Shown here piece by piece: positions 55,577-64,000 of a DNA stretch of 64,000 nt (positions are counted from its first letter, which is position 1; every line of letters starts with the position of its first letter). Both the position numbers and the translations under genes were made by a program. The notes beneath the pieces are model-generated. The model was given only the letters and a program-made list of their open reading frames with translations. It searched no databases and had not been told where the DNA came from. Origin of the DNA: Chara braunii (taxonomy: Eukaryota > Streptophyta > Charophyceae > Charales > Characeae); the NCBI GenBank assembly GCA_003427395.1, contig BFEA01000229.1, positions 521,388-585,387 of the forward strand, given 5' to 3'.

Positions 55577-56494
55577 TCAAATATTGACCACGTTTTGGCC
55601 AACCTTGTAGACGAGATCACGCCATTCATCATGTCGAGGAGGCGGCTTAGTAAAGTTGGCGTAGTAATCTCGAGTTTTGATCATCTTGTCAATGAAATGC
55701 ATGAGGAACTCAAACTTCATACCCTCCCCTTCCAGCACAATGCAATGACGGTGACTCTTTAACAGTTCCCAAACCAATCTCGCATGACCTTTCCCGAGGA
55801 AAACGACAGCCTCATCCGCAGGACAAAAATGCTCCAATGTCTTCACCATCGCATTCGGCTCCCTTTCCATACCATCATAGACCACTTTCTCCGGTGGATC
55901 CATACCTGCCATTTCCCACTTTGATGGTAGAAAGTTCTTCTCCACGACATCAGTCAACATCTTTGGCTTTCTCTCTCTCCGCACAAGTGCCGATATGTCA
56001 GCCACCCGCTCGGCAGATGATGAACCTGCAACTTGAATATCTTCAAACAAGGGAATAGTGTTGCGATGAAAATCCCCGTCGTTGGAGTACATGATGACCA
56101 CCATTCTGTCTGTGTCCTCCAAAGACAAGTTTGCAACCTTATATGCCACTTTCCTCTTTGTTTGTTGTAAACGAGTCCATTTGAGAAGATCCAAGTGAAT
56201 GTCCCACATCGCGACTCGCCTCAAGAATGTGAACTCGCAAGGGCGTGGAACGAAGCACAACAATGTCCAATACGCGCCGCCAAGTTTGTCCATGAACTTC
56301 TTGAGTCCAGCAAACACTTGTTCAGTCCACGCACCCATCTGGGTCGGGCGGCACAAATCCAGGACGGTTGTGTGGCACGTCAGGTGTCTGACGGCTCTAA
56401 ACATCTCCTTGCAATCCATCTCGTCTGAAACATCGCTCTGGAACGACACAAATACAGATGTCACGTCCTGTTTCTGGAAATATATGTATCTCGC
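55577..56494 (-). pseudogene. Possible SAM-methyltransferase-like (Rossmann) domain
   Basis: From the residue-1 start at 56464: TVLDLCRPTQMGAWTEQVF (34-52), GGAYWTLLCFVPRPCEF, then after ~100 residues PNAMVKTLEHFCPADEAVVF and LGKGHARLVWELLKSHRHCI-VLEGE (203-247). The last part has the layout of the SAM-binding half of DNA N4/N6 methyltransferases (strand, Gly loop, helix, strand ending in an acid). I see no (D/N/S)PP(Y/W/F) catalytic motif, so activity is doubtful. ParB next to this fold is a known prokaryotic pairing. A search is needed to confirm the family. Confidence 0.4.
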
Positions 56495-57599
56495 TTATCC
56501 CGACATACGAATGCTATGCGAACCCCCAGATTCAGATCTACGCAACAACTTGTTGACAAATTGAATGAACTCTTCGGGGCATTTATTTGCAAGCGATTTT
56601 GTTTTCTTGAAGCCCTCCTCTCCTGTCTCATCCTCGCCTCCAAGTGTAGCCGGAAATGACCGCACCCAACTCGTTTCTTTGAAATGTCGTCGCTGGTCGA
56701 TCCACCTCTCTGATGTCAATCCCTGATCAGAATACCTAGCGAACAAATCAGAAAGGTTGTCGAAGAATGGTTCCTTCCACTCTGACGGCTTCTTGTGAGG
56801 GTCAGAAATGAAGACGAAGTAGTGAAACATTCTCAACATTGCTCTTTTCTGCTTCATCATTTCCACGTATGTCTCCATCGAATGTTTTCCGGCAGTGTGA
56901 GCAGCTTTACTTAGCCTTGGAGCCAGTACGACACTTCCCGTGAGAATGTCTCTCAACAGCTGCAGCCTCTCACGCCTCCCCAACGTAGACATAGCCTTCC
57001 ATGATCTGACATCTGGATCGCGCACAGCCACGAGGTAACCAGGTCCTCTAGTACCCTGAATCCAGTGCACTGGAACCCTGACTCCTTTTTCCAACTCGAA
57101 TCTGGGACCAAGTCTCGGCGCTTTCCCCGATTCACCTTGTTTGGTGGCAGGCTTCACACCATCTCTCCCCGGGTACTGTCCACTCTCCCAAGCAGAATAC
57201 ACTTGTTGCACCTTGTCGAACACATCGTCCGTCGCCCTTGCTAATATCATGTAAGGCCCGAGGAAGTCGGACCACTCCCTGCTCCAAGCCTAAAGTGAAA
57301 GAGTAACCAAATGATCACTCCCGGTCGCGCGCAGAGCCATCGCTGCAAACTCTCTGTAATCCTTATTTTTGACGTCTGCAGCAGTTCCGCCGATAGCTTC
57401 TGGACGACCGGCTGCTTGCCACAACTTTCATATGTTCTTAATGATAGCAATCTGGTGCGGAGGAGTATTCCATTTGTCCTTCGCATTTTGGAAAGTGCTC
57501 AAGGTGCAGTAATTTTCCATGCTCCTATCCGGATAGTAAACAGGCCTTGCAGTCCAACAATCCAAACGGAGCTCACGGGCGATGTCAGGGCGTTCTTGA
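56495..57599 (-). pseudogene. Middle region of the ParB/Ulp1 gene, function unknown
   Basis: In phase with the ParB part across a TGA (57428-57430) and a TAG (57290-57292). Between those stops the frame still reads like protein (KLWQAAGRPEAIGGTAADVK). The open part 57250-56495 has VPVHWIQGTRGPGYLVAV, LQLLRDILTGSVVLAPRL and SEWKEPFFDNLSDLFARYSD. It resembles no family I can name. It ends RMSG and a TAA at 56495-56497, then continues in phase. Confidence 0.5.
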
Positions 57600-58287
57600 G
57601 AACATTTCCTCGCCGCCGCAACATTGTGTTGACCACTGAGAGGGTACCAGTAGTACTTGCGCACGGATTGGAGATCGAATTCGCGGGGCGTCACTCTTCT
57701 CGCCCTCACATTTGTACCGGAAGCGTCAGTATGCATTGTATCATGTAGCCCAATCAACAGAAGGACAGGCTTCTCGTACAATGCACATATCTCTCTCTGA
57801 TAGCTGCGTCACCCGACTCAACCATTGTTTTGTAAAGGTCATCAATACGCTCCTGATCGAGAAAGCGTTGATTATATCTGAATTCCTCATCAGGGATATC
57901 CAGAATCCTGTCCAACTTGACAGAAATGAACTGCATTTCCGGCCTCTGGTTACCATTCTCGTCGAACTCAAGGAAGAAGCCTTTGCTCAGATGACCAGAA
58001 GAATTCCCATGCGGCAGAATCTGCAAACCGGGCGGTCTGGTGACTGTCTTGCCCACAGCGTTTTCATCCGATTGTGGCTGGTCCGGTGGAAAAACGAAAG
58101 TTTTTTCCATCACACCTCCCTTCGCTGCTTTTTTCCTTGGTTGCTGTTTTTTCTTCATGGCCTCCTCAGCCTCCTGCGTACGTTGGACGGCCTCCTCAAC
58201 TGCCAGCATTTTCAACTTGCGCTTGCCCTCCTCTTGCTTGGCTCCCCCCTCCTGCTTGGTTTTCTTACTGTCCATAGCACTTCTCCT
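57600..58287 (-). pseudogene. Lys-rich helix and ParB-like domain
   Basis: MDSKKTKQEGGAKQ to about residue 60 is a charged helix, possibly coiled. From about 57921 LDRILDIPDEEFRYNQRFLD and QERIDDLYKTMVE match the first box of ParB/sulfiredoxin-type domains. After a frameshift near 57795, YYWYPLSGQHNVAAARK (57652-57602) matches the G-[QE]-[HR]-R-x-A box, with Asn where Arg is usual. ParB-like folds bind nucleotides and DNA, and in bacterial and phage proteins are often linked to DNA methyltransferases. Its role here is inference. Confidence 0.6.
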
Positions 58288-59051
58288 CTATTGCCTCATC
58301 TTCCTTTTCTTCTCAGCTAGTTGTACTGCATCAGCATGCGCCGGCTCGACCCCAACTTCTCGGTGCATTTCCCCGCGCCCTGGATCTGCTTCCCAATGCC
58401 CATGACCCGGCGCGAGCAGCTGCGTTCGTTTGGAACCCCGATGCACATCTGCATACCCTCCCTCGCCGGTCGTTTCCTCTTCTTGCCCTTCGTCCTCATA
58501 CTCAACCCCTAGACGACCCTCCAACTCGCCCGGCCCACCCCTCTCGCTGATTGTATGTGCACTCTCTACTTCCTCTTCTTCGCCACCCTCCTCACATTCT
58601 TCACGTTCTTCATCACGCTCCCATTCTTCTTCGTTGTTCTCGTCGTCGTCATCTCCAAAATAATGCGACCCAGCAGGAATGGCCAACTCATAGCGCGACG
58701 GGCGGACCAAGGAAACGGGTTCCTTGGTTGATGTTGGTCTACGCTTCACAGGAGCTGACGACACGATTTGGCCGCGACACGGACCTTTCTCCCCGATCTG
58801 CCCTGATTTCGGAACTCGTGTTGCAGCAACCGTAGTCCGAATTGGTGGCGGAGGGCGGGCACCTATAATGATCGGTTTCGACGACGGAGCCGCCTCCAAA
58901 GACGACGAAAGCACGCTTTTCGGTTCAGATATGCGGTCGGAAGCATGCACCACCGGCTCATACCCTGCGACCACATGTCTGTCGAAGAATGCAAAAACCG
59001 ATCGAAGGTCCGACAACGTCAATTTCTCCGTCCCAGGCGGATTGAAAATGT
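58288..59051 (-). pseudogene. Exon 2, acidic region of the ParB/Ulp1 gene
   Basis: Begins with IFNPPGTEKLTLSDLRSVF, which fits a short helical motif, then VPKSGQIGEKGPCRGQI and a long Asp/Glu tract (…DDDDENNEEEWERDEEREEC…). It ends in a Lys/Arg-rich AEKKRKMRQ and a TAG at 58288-58290. The frame continues beyond the stop into the Lys-rich helix. Largely disordered by composition. Confidence 0.55.
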
Positions 59052-59126
59052 CTTAAAGCCTCTAGCCGTACCCAGCGTGTTTGGCTCAACGAAGAGCAAC
59101 GCGTTTGACACCCGCCATCCGCTCAC
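59052..59126 (-). other. 75-bp GT-AG intron
   Basis: The donor gag|gtgagc at 59126 is close to consensus and the acceptor is ctttaag at 59052. The unspliced sequence has three in-frame stops (59086, 59065 and 59056 regions). Removing it joins phase 1 to DIFNPPGTEKLTLSDL without a stop. Confidence 0.75.
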
Positions 59127-59661
59127 CTCTAGCGTTAGGGACCATTGTCAACTCCAACATGGCCGACGGTGATTTTTCTCCACTCCACTTAACCACACCG
59201 CCAATCGGAACAATGTTATCTTTTATCACCACGTACAAAACCAGCCCACCCGAGCGTTCCCCGATTCCACCCACCCAGTCCAACATCCAGCACTTGTTTT
59301 TGTGGTTGACGACAGGCACCTCGTCTCCCACACCTGCAGCGGACGTGTCACCAGACCTTTTATGCCTCGGCACAACGTCCATCGCAGATTTCCCCTGCCG
59401 ACCAGTAGCCTCCTCTTCTCGACCCGCAGGCCCACCACTCATCAGCACAGCCGAATCCGGTCCCGAACCTCGAACATGAGCGGAAGGAGTGCCCGTAGAA
59501 GGTGCACCCCGCAGCACCGGGGTTCGGTGGCCCTTAGACCCCGGTGTGTCGCGAGCCCCCACGCCAGCCATCGGTGTCCCCTTTGGTTTTTTCGGAGACT
59601 GCTCCATGCTCCCGGAACCAGCACTAGTACGTCGTTTGCTTGGCTTCCCCTCACGATCCAT
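59127..59661 (-). pseudogene. Exon 1 of the ParB/Ulp1 gene
   Basis: Starts MDREGKPSKRRTSAGSGSME. It has a basic, Pro/Gly/Ser-rich, probably disordered stretch with likely nuclear signals (KPSKRRT, SPKKPK), then a more ordered part with CWMLDWVGGIGERSGGLVLY and SPSAMLELTMVPNAR. It ends in phase 1 at AGAG|gtgagc. No known domain is recognised. Confidence 0.6.
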
Positions 59662-59862
59662 GTCGAGCAGCTAGTCGCAACTGAAGAAAACACACAAGCT
59701 AGAAAGCAGTCATTGCTTTGCCAACGTGCAAACACCACAGCACTTGAGAACAAGAGTAGACAGGAACACAGGGCAACTGAAGCGGGCCGCAGCCCGCCAG
59801 CTCATCGTCGTTTCACTGTCGTGTTGAACTCGACGGTCGTGCCACGACGTCCTCCAGACCGT
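59662..59862. other. Putative upstream region of the ParB/Ulp1 gene
   Basis: About 200 bases between the start codon and the tandem repeat. I see no clear TATA box on the minus strand and no terminal inverted repeat. Confidence 0.35.
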
Positions 59863-60560
59863 TGAATCCGACACGAGAGCGACATTGCGGTGTCGTCGTG
59901 TCACTGTGGTGTCGAACCCGACGGCACTGCGCGGGCTGACCAACCGTCATGTTGGACACGACAGCTACACTATTGTCTGTCGTGCGACAGTCGACCAAGC
60001 GGCCCTTCATGCACCGCTTGGTCGCCAGATAACAGTGTTCATGTCGTGTTCGACATGATGGTCGCCAAACGGTGCCTGTAGGGGAGCTGACCGTCGTGTT
60101 CGACACGACAGCGACACTGTCGTCCGCCGTTCGACAGTCGACCAAGTGCCCCTTCGGGCACCGTCTCGAATCCAATACGAGAGCGACATTGCGGTGTCGT
60201 CATGTCACTATCGTGTCGAACCCGACGGCACTGCGCGGGCTGACCAACCGTCGTGTCGGACACGACAGCTACACTGTTGTCTGTCGTGCGACAGTCGACC
60301 AAGCGGCCTTTCATGCACCGTCTGGTCGCCAGATAACAGTGTCCATGTTGTGTTCGACACGATGGTCGCCAAACGGTGCCTGTAGGGGAGATGATCGTCG
60401 TGTTTGACACGACAGCGACATTGTCGTCCGCCGTTCGACAGTCGACCAAGTGCCCCTTCGGGCACCGTCTGGCGACCATCGTGTCGAACACGACAGCGAC
60501 ACTGGGGTGTGTTGTGCGACATTTGCCATGTTCGACATAATGGTCGGCGGACGGTGCCTA
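59863..60560. repeat. 304-bp tandem repeat, about 2.3 copies
   Basis: gagcgacattgcgg occurs at 59877 and 60181, and the sequence between repeats with few changes. Units contain many gtgtcg/cgacac palindromes and gttcgacagtcgaccaag. Arg/Ser/Thr-rich frames on both strands are products of the repeat. Confidence 0.85.
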
Positions 60561-60852
60561 AAAGGGCACTTGATCACGAGAACACAAAACAACAGATCGC
60601 AGGCACTGGTTAACACGGAGAAACATTGACTGCTGAATGTTTGTGCACGCAAAACATCAAAACAATGAATTTTTGTTTTCCGAAAGGAAACACAACATGA
60701 GAACAACAATCAAACACTCAGCTGGCAGCGATGTGTCGGTGTCCAAAGCCAAACCAAAAACACGTGTCATCATTCCCGGGTTTCAATGAATCGAAAAACA
60801 ATATGAGGACAACAACGTCAAACGTGTGTACTTTTGGCCACTGAACACATGA

Positions 60853-60969
60853 CGAGAACAACTAGCAGATACNNNNTATTGTTATNGAATAACACATTGA
60901 GAACANCAATCGAGAACAACCAGCAGATACCACGTATTGTTATCGAAATAACACATTGAGAACAGCAAT
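60853..60969. repeat. 58-bp direct repeat around a 4-N gap
   Basis: gagaacaactagcagatac to aacancaatc is followed at 60911 by an almost identical copy without N. It is either a true duplication or an unmerged overlap. The N run is 60873-60876. Confidence 0.7.
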
Positions 60970-60989
60970 CGCAATGTGAATTCCACGAG

Positions 60990-61130
60990 GCTGTCTATCG
61001 ACTACGAGAAACAATCTCGCCGTTGCGGCCATTTCGGCCATTCAGTATGTCGTTTTGGCCATCCAGTACGACGAAGGCTATCTACCGACTACGGGGAACA
61101 ATCTCGCCGTTGCGGCCATTCAACACGCTA
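60990..61130. repeat. 87-bp direct repeat
   Basis: ctatcgactacgagaaacaa at 60995 and ctaccgactacggggaacaa at 61082 are followed by the same tctcgccgttgcggccatt. Confidence 0.75.
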
Positions 61131-61153
61131 ATTGGCGATCCGAAGGTCAGCTG

Positions 61154-62023
61154 CTACGCCGTCTCAGCAAACACCGAAATGTATGTCATTCGCACGAACT
61201 TGGAGTTCCCGACGAGAGAAGCGCCTATAGCATCCCGAATTGAAACGACTTTAGCCTCGACCTCGCGCCATGCGACATCGTCTTCCACCTGGCCACCCAC
61301 CACGATATCCAGTCTCCCATCTACCCTTCTTTGAACTAAACACATATCCCTTCCTGACATAGACAACTCGTTCCTGGACACATACACGATAACATCAATC
61401 AAGTTTCTTGCCCTGCTCGAAACGGCAATACAGAGGACCCTACAGAAGATAAACTATGCCAGACGCAATCTCACACAACAATACGAAACTGCTCCTGGCG
61501 ACAGACCAGAGGATCGCAACGGATAATGATCGAGGAACTGAGAATGTCGCGCACAATCGAGTAACTCCTATTTCATAATACGACACCAGGTGCGAGGCGA
61601 GGTTGTCACGTATTCGCAGTCCAAAACCCCCACAACACGGCTTATTTTTAGTTTTTTACACAGTAGCGGCAAGCGCACGGGACGCAGCACATCGAACGGC
61701 ACGGGAATGCGTTTGCGGAATTCGGACATATTCGCGAACTCATAATCGCACGCCCACGGGCATCTCTCCATCATGTTCACCCACTCGCACTCCTCCCACG
61801 AGTCCAAATGTTTGTTGCCAAACGGGAGGATTCTCATCCAAGGGTCGCATTCGAAGTCTTCTGAACAAGCGCCTTCATAGGTTACGCTACCCTGACATTG
61901 CCGGACGTACAGCGCGCAAGGTGGGAAAGGGTGTGCCTTGAGTGCACGCCAAAGTGTTGGGGTCATATTAGAGATCTCCATAGCAACAGTGAAGAGAAAA
62001 CGCCCTACACGGCACAAGGGCAA
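61154..62023 (-). CDS. Possible two-exon gene, unknown product
   Basis: On the minus strand an open segment 62023-61568 (likely start MEISNMTPTLWRALKAHPF at about 61981) has protein-like composition with paired Cys and Trp (…ACSEDFECDPWMRILPFGNK…, …EECEWVNMMERCPWACDYEF…). A second in-phase segment near 61435-61154 (…RNLIDVIVYVSRNELSMSGR…, …EVEAKVVSIRDAIGASLVGN…) follows a good acceptor, tttatcttctgtag. The first stop is TAG at 61568. No donor is certain and I recognise no domain. It could equally be decayed. It lies upstream of the ParB/Ulp1 gene on the same strand, separated by tandem repeats. Confidence 0.4.
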
Positions 62024-62239
62024 CGGTCAACATCAGCAATAGAACAACCAACAACAACATAAAACTATTCACCCCGCTCCCACTGACAATAGAACAAACC
62101 ATGCCGCACGACAGCACAATGCACAGAATCTATGAGCGCAATCCACGCCCATGCACGGTCCATAGCACTCCACACAATCATGAACGATTCGATGACATTG
62201 CACCGCGCACATTCTCGTTCCACTAGAGGACAAGGAAGG

Positions 62240-63140
62240 ATCGTGTTCGACTCAACGACAGGGCACTCGCCTATCGTGTTCGACACGACGATCGTGACCG
62301 ATTCGACGATCGTGTCCGACTCGACGATCGTGTCCGACTCGACGATCGTGTTCGACTCGACTATCGTGTTCGACTCGACTATCGTGCTAGACTCGACGAT
62401 CGTGTTCGACTCGACGACAGGGCACTCGACGAACGTGTTCGACTCGACAAACGCAGTCGACGATTGTGTTCGACTTGACGGTCGTGTTCGACTCGACGAA
62501 CGTGTTCGACTCGACGAACGTGTTTGACTCGACGAACGCAATCGACGATCGTGTTCAACTCGACTATCGTGTTCGACTCGACCACCGTGTCCGTCTCGCC
62601 GATCGTTGTTTGACTCGACGTGTTCGACTCGCCTATCGTGTTCGACTCGACGAACACAATCGACGATCGTGTTCGACTCGACGATCGTATTCGACTCGAC
62701 GATCGGGCTGTGTCGTATTCGACTCAACTATCGTGTTCGAATCGACGATCGGGCAGTGTCGTGTTCGACTGGACTATCGTGTTCGACTCGACGATCGGGC
62801 AGTGTCGTGTTTGGCTCGACTATCGTGTTCGACTCGACGATCGGGCAGTATCGTGTTCAACTTGACGATCGTGTTCGGGTCGACTATCGTGTTCGACTCG
62901 ACGATCGGGCAGTGTCGTGTTCAACTCGACGAGCGTGTTCGACTCAACTGTCGTGTTTGACTCGATAATCAGACATCGGGCACGATCGTGTTCGTGTCGA
63001 GCACTGTCGTGTTCGACTCGACGATCGGGCACGATCGTGTTCGACACGACGATCGGAGACGATCGTATTGGACTCGACGATCGGGCGCGATCGTGTTCGA
63101 CTCGACGATGGGGCACCATCGTGTTCGACTCGACGACCGA
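62240..63140. repeat. 18-bp minisatellite (tcgtgttcgactcgacga)
   Basis: About 45-50 degenerate copies. The unit is near-palindromic (tcgtgttcgact/cgacgatcg) and 18 is a multiple of three, so all six frames stay open as 6-residue repeats (ESNTIV, TRSSSR, FDSTIV and so on). I do not call these proteins. In the last third a gggcagtgtcgtg variant adds about 9 bp. Confidence 0.9.
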
Positions 63141-63479
63141 AAGTGCCACGTGGCGTTATGTGGTTGAATCTGGGCTGCGTGGTTGTGTCCTCACCGTCCG
63201 ATCCTTCAAACTCGGGGTGCTCCGTTGTGGTTGTGCGTCGCAATCTCGGGTCGTATGCTCGCTACGTCGTCGTGATGAACACGCCTCTCGACAGCGCGGT
63301 GGTCCGCCGTCGCGTTGAGCAGGTGGTCGGCTATGCACGGACCGAATCCCTGCGCTCCGTTGCCCCGCTGTACACGAGCCTCCACTGCGCTGCGCTGTGG
63401 CACGAGCCTCTGCTGCGCTGCGTCGACGAACCTCCGTTGCGCTGCTCTACTGCTGCCTTGCCGAACTGAAACGAAAATG

Positions 63480-63700
63480 GGAACTGGTGGCCCTCCCTCA
63501 TGTATATAGTTTTTCGGGAGGGGGGCCCTTCGCGAGCACCTGCTGGCCGTCCGATCCGAAAATACTGACGGTCGGGATTTTCCGATGGGGAGTGGTGGGC
63601 CTGCTTCATATAAGTGGTTTTCCGGGTGGGCCCTCCACGCGCGCCTGCTGATCATCCGATCCGGGAATACGGACGGTCAGGGCGATCCAATGCCTGAAGT
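63480..63700. repeat. 108-bp direct repeat
   Basis: tggtggccctccctcatgta at 63485 and tggtgggcctgcttcatata at 63593. Each is followed by gttttycggg, gggccct and atccgatccg...acggtc. 63141-63479 and 63701-64000 show GC-rich DNA with no supported gene. Confidence 0.7.
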
Positions 63701-64000
63701 CGGCCGCGATCTTTTTCCCCCCTTGGCCGGAGCAGAGGCGCGGGGATGACGTTCAGCTGCAGAGCAGAAATGCGATTCGCGCACATGAGTTCCCGCGACA
63801 TTGTGTCATCGTTCGCGTTCTGGGAAAATCAGCGCAGCCGTCCACCAACGTCGACACGACAACTGCCCCGCTCTCCAGGTTGGTGCCGCTTCGGCCAACA
63901 CGCCCCCCCCCCGAAAAAGAGAAAAGCCTCCGTGTCCAGTGCTGGTTTATCGGTGACGTCAACAAGTTTTCTCGAACACTTTCACCCCGGTCGTCGTCGT

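Larger units (their letters stand above)
54072..59661 (-). pseudogene. Broken multidomain gene: ParB-like + methyltransferase-like(?) + Ulp1 protease
   Basis: One reading direction carries a continuous protein signal from the ATG at 59661 to a TAG at 54072-54074, roughly 1,800 codons. In order: Pro/Gly/Lys-rich start, 75-bp intron, acidic region, Lys-rich helix, ParB-like domain, unknown region, possible methyltransferase-like fold, acidic linker, Ulp1-type peptidase. Successive open segments stay in phase across stops at 58288, 57428, 57290, 56495, 55577, 55487, 54863, 54791 and 54293. Two frameshifts lie near 57795 (in an AG run) and 54135. It could be a transposon-borne or captured gene, and neither ends nor terminal repeats prove which. 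No intact copy is in the window. Confidence 0.7.

Noticed and set aside
62065-63469. Repeat proteins (ESNTIV, FDSTIV type) in both directions
   Set aside because: They come from a multiple-of-three minisatellite open in all frames. No start context, no conserved flanking domain.

Overview
The window is eukaryotic, repeat-dense DNA and looks plant-lineage. Evidence for this: Ty3/gypsy gag-pol remains, TGTCGG...CGACA long terminal repeats (LTRs), plant-type U6 snRNA fragments, a tRNA-Asp-like primer binding site as used by plant Ty3 elements, and a broken intron-containing gene. The style of the pol proteins and of the ParB/Ulp1 protein reminds me most of a charophyte alga such as Chara. That is recollection, not a search result. 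I see no bacterial operon, no intact long gene and no CRISPR.

Layout. 1-2.7 kb is AT-rich DNA with a decayed ~145-bp tandem repeat. 2.7-52.7 kb is almost entirely nested giant-LTR retroelements: LTR 1 (2702-7562) is cut by LTR 2 (7563-10335, 17715-18414, 49749-~52700). LTR 2 is cut by a complete solo LTR 3 (10336-17714, 4-bp target duplication CCGT) and by a large element H (18415-49748, minus strand, target duplication ACGC). H holds the only coding remains: an ORF1 inside its LTRs, then gag, protease, the start of RT, RNase H and integrase. H is itself interrupted by element P (target duplication ACGT), which has 5.2-kb LTRs and a ~2-kb non-coding interior. A 5.3-kb segment (28555-33870), with breakpoints in H's pol and P's 5' LTR, is inverted, so RT and RNase H/integrase now lie on opposite strands.

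The LTRs are the unusual part. They carry trains of perfect hairpins upstream of a TATA box, ~57-bp tandem repeats downstream of it, a tRNA-like plus U6-like chimera, and in LTR 2/3 two further hairpin arrays whose stems co-vary while the loop stays constant. One LTR holds a complete hammerhead ribozyme motif.

54.07-59.66 kb (minus) is one broken gene. It encodes, in order, a basic/Pro-rich start, an acidic region, a Lys-rich helix, a ParB-like domain, a possible methyltransferase-like fold and a Ulp1-type (C48) protease. It has a well-supported 75-bp intron, nine in-frame stops and two frameshifts. 59.8-64 kb is tandem-repeat DNA (304 bp, 58 bp, 87 bp, an 18-bp minisatellite, 108 bp) around one possible small two-exon gene on the minus strand.

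Sequence quality: N runs at 23293-24097, 48056-48274, 36315-36319 and 60873-60876, and scattered single Ns at 36.4-39.6 kb. Two of the short gaps are flanked by duplicated sequence and are probably unmerged contig overlaps.
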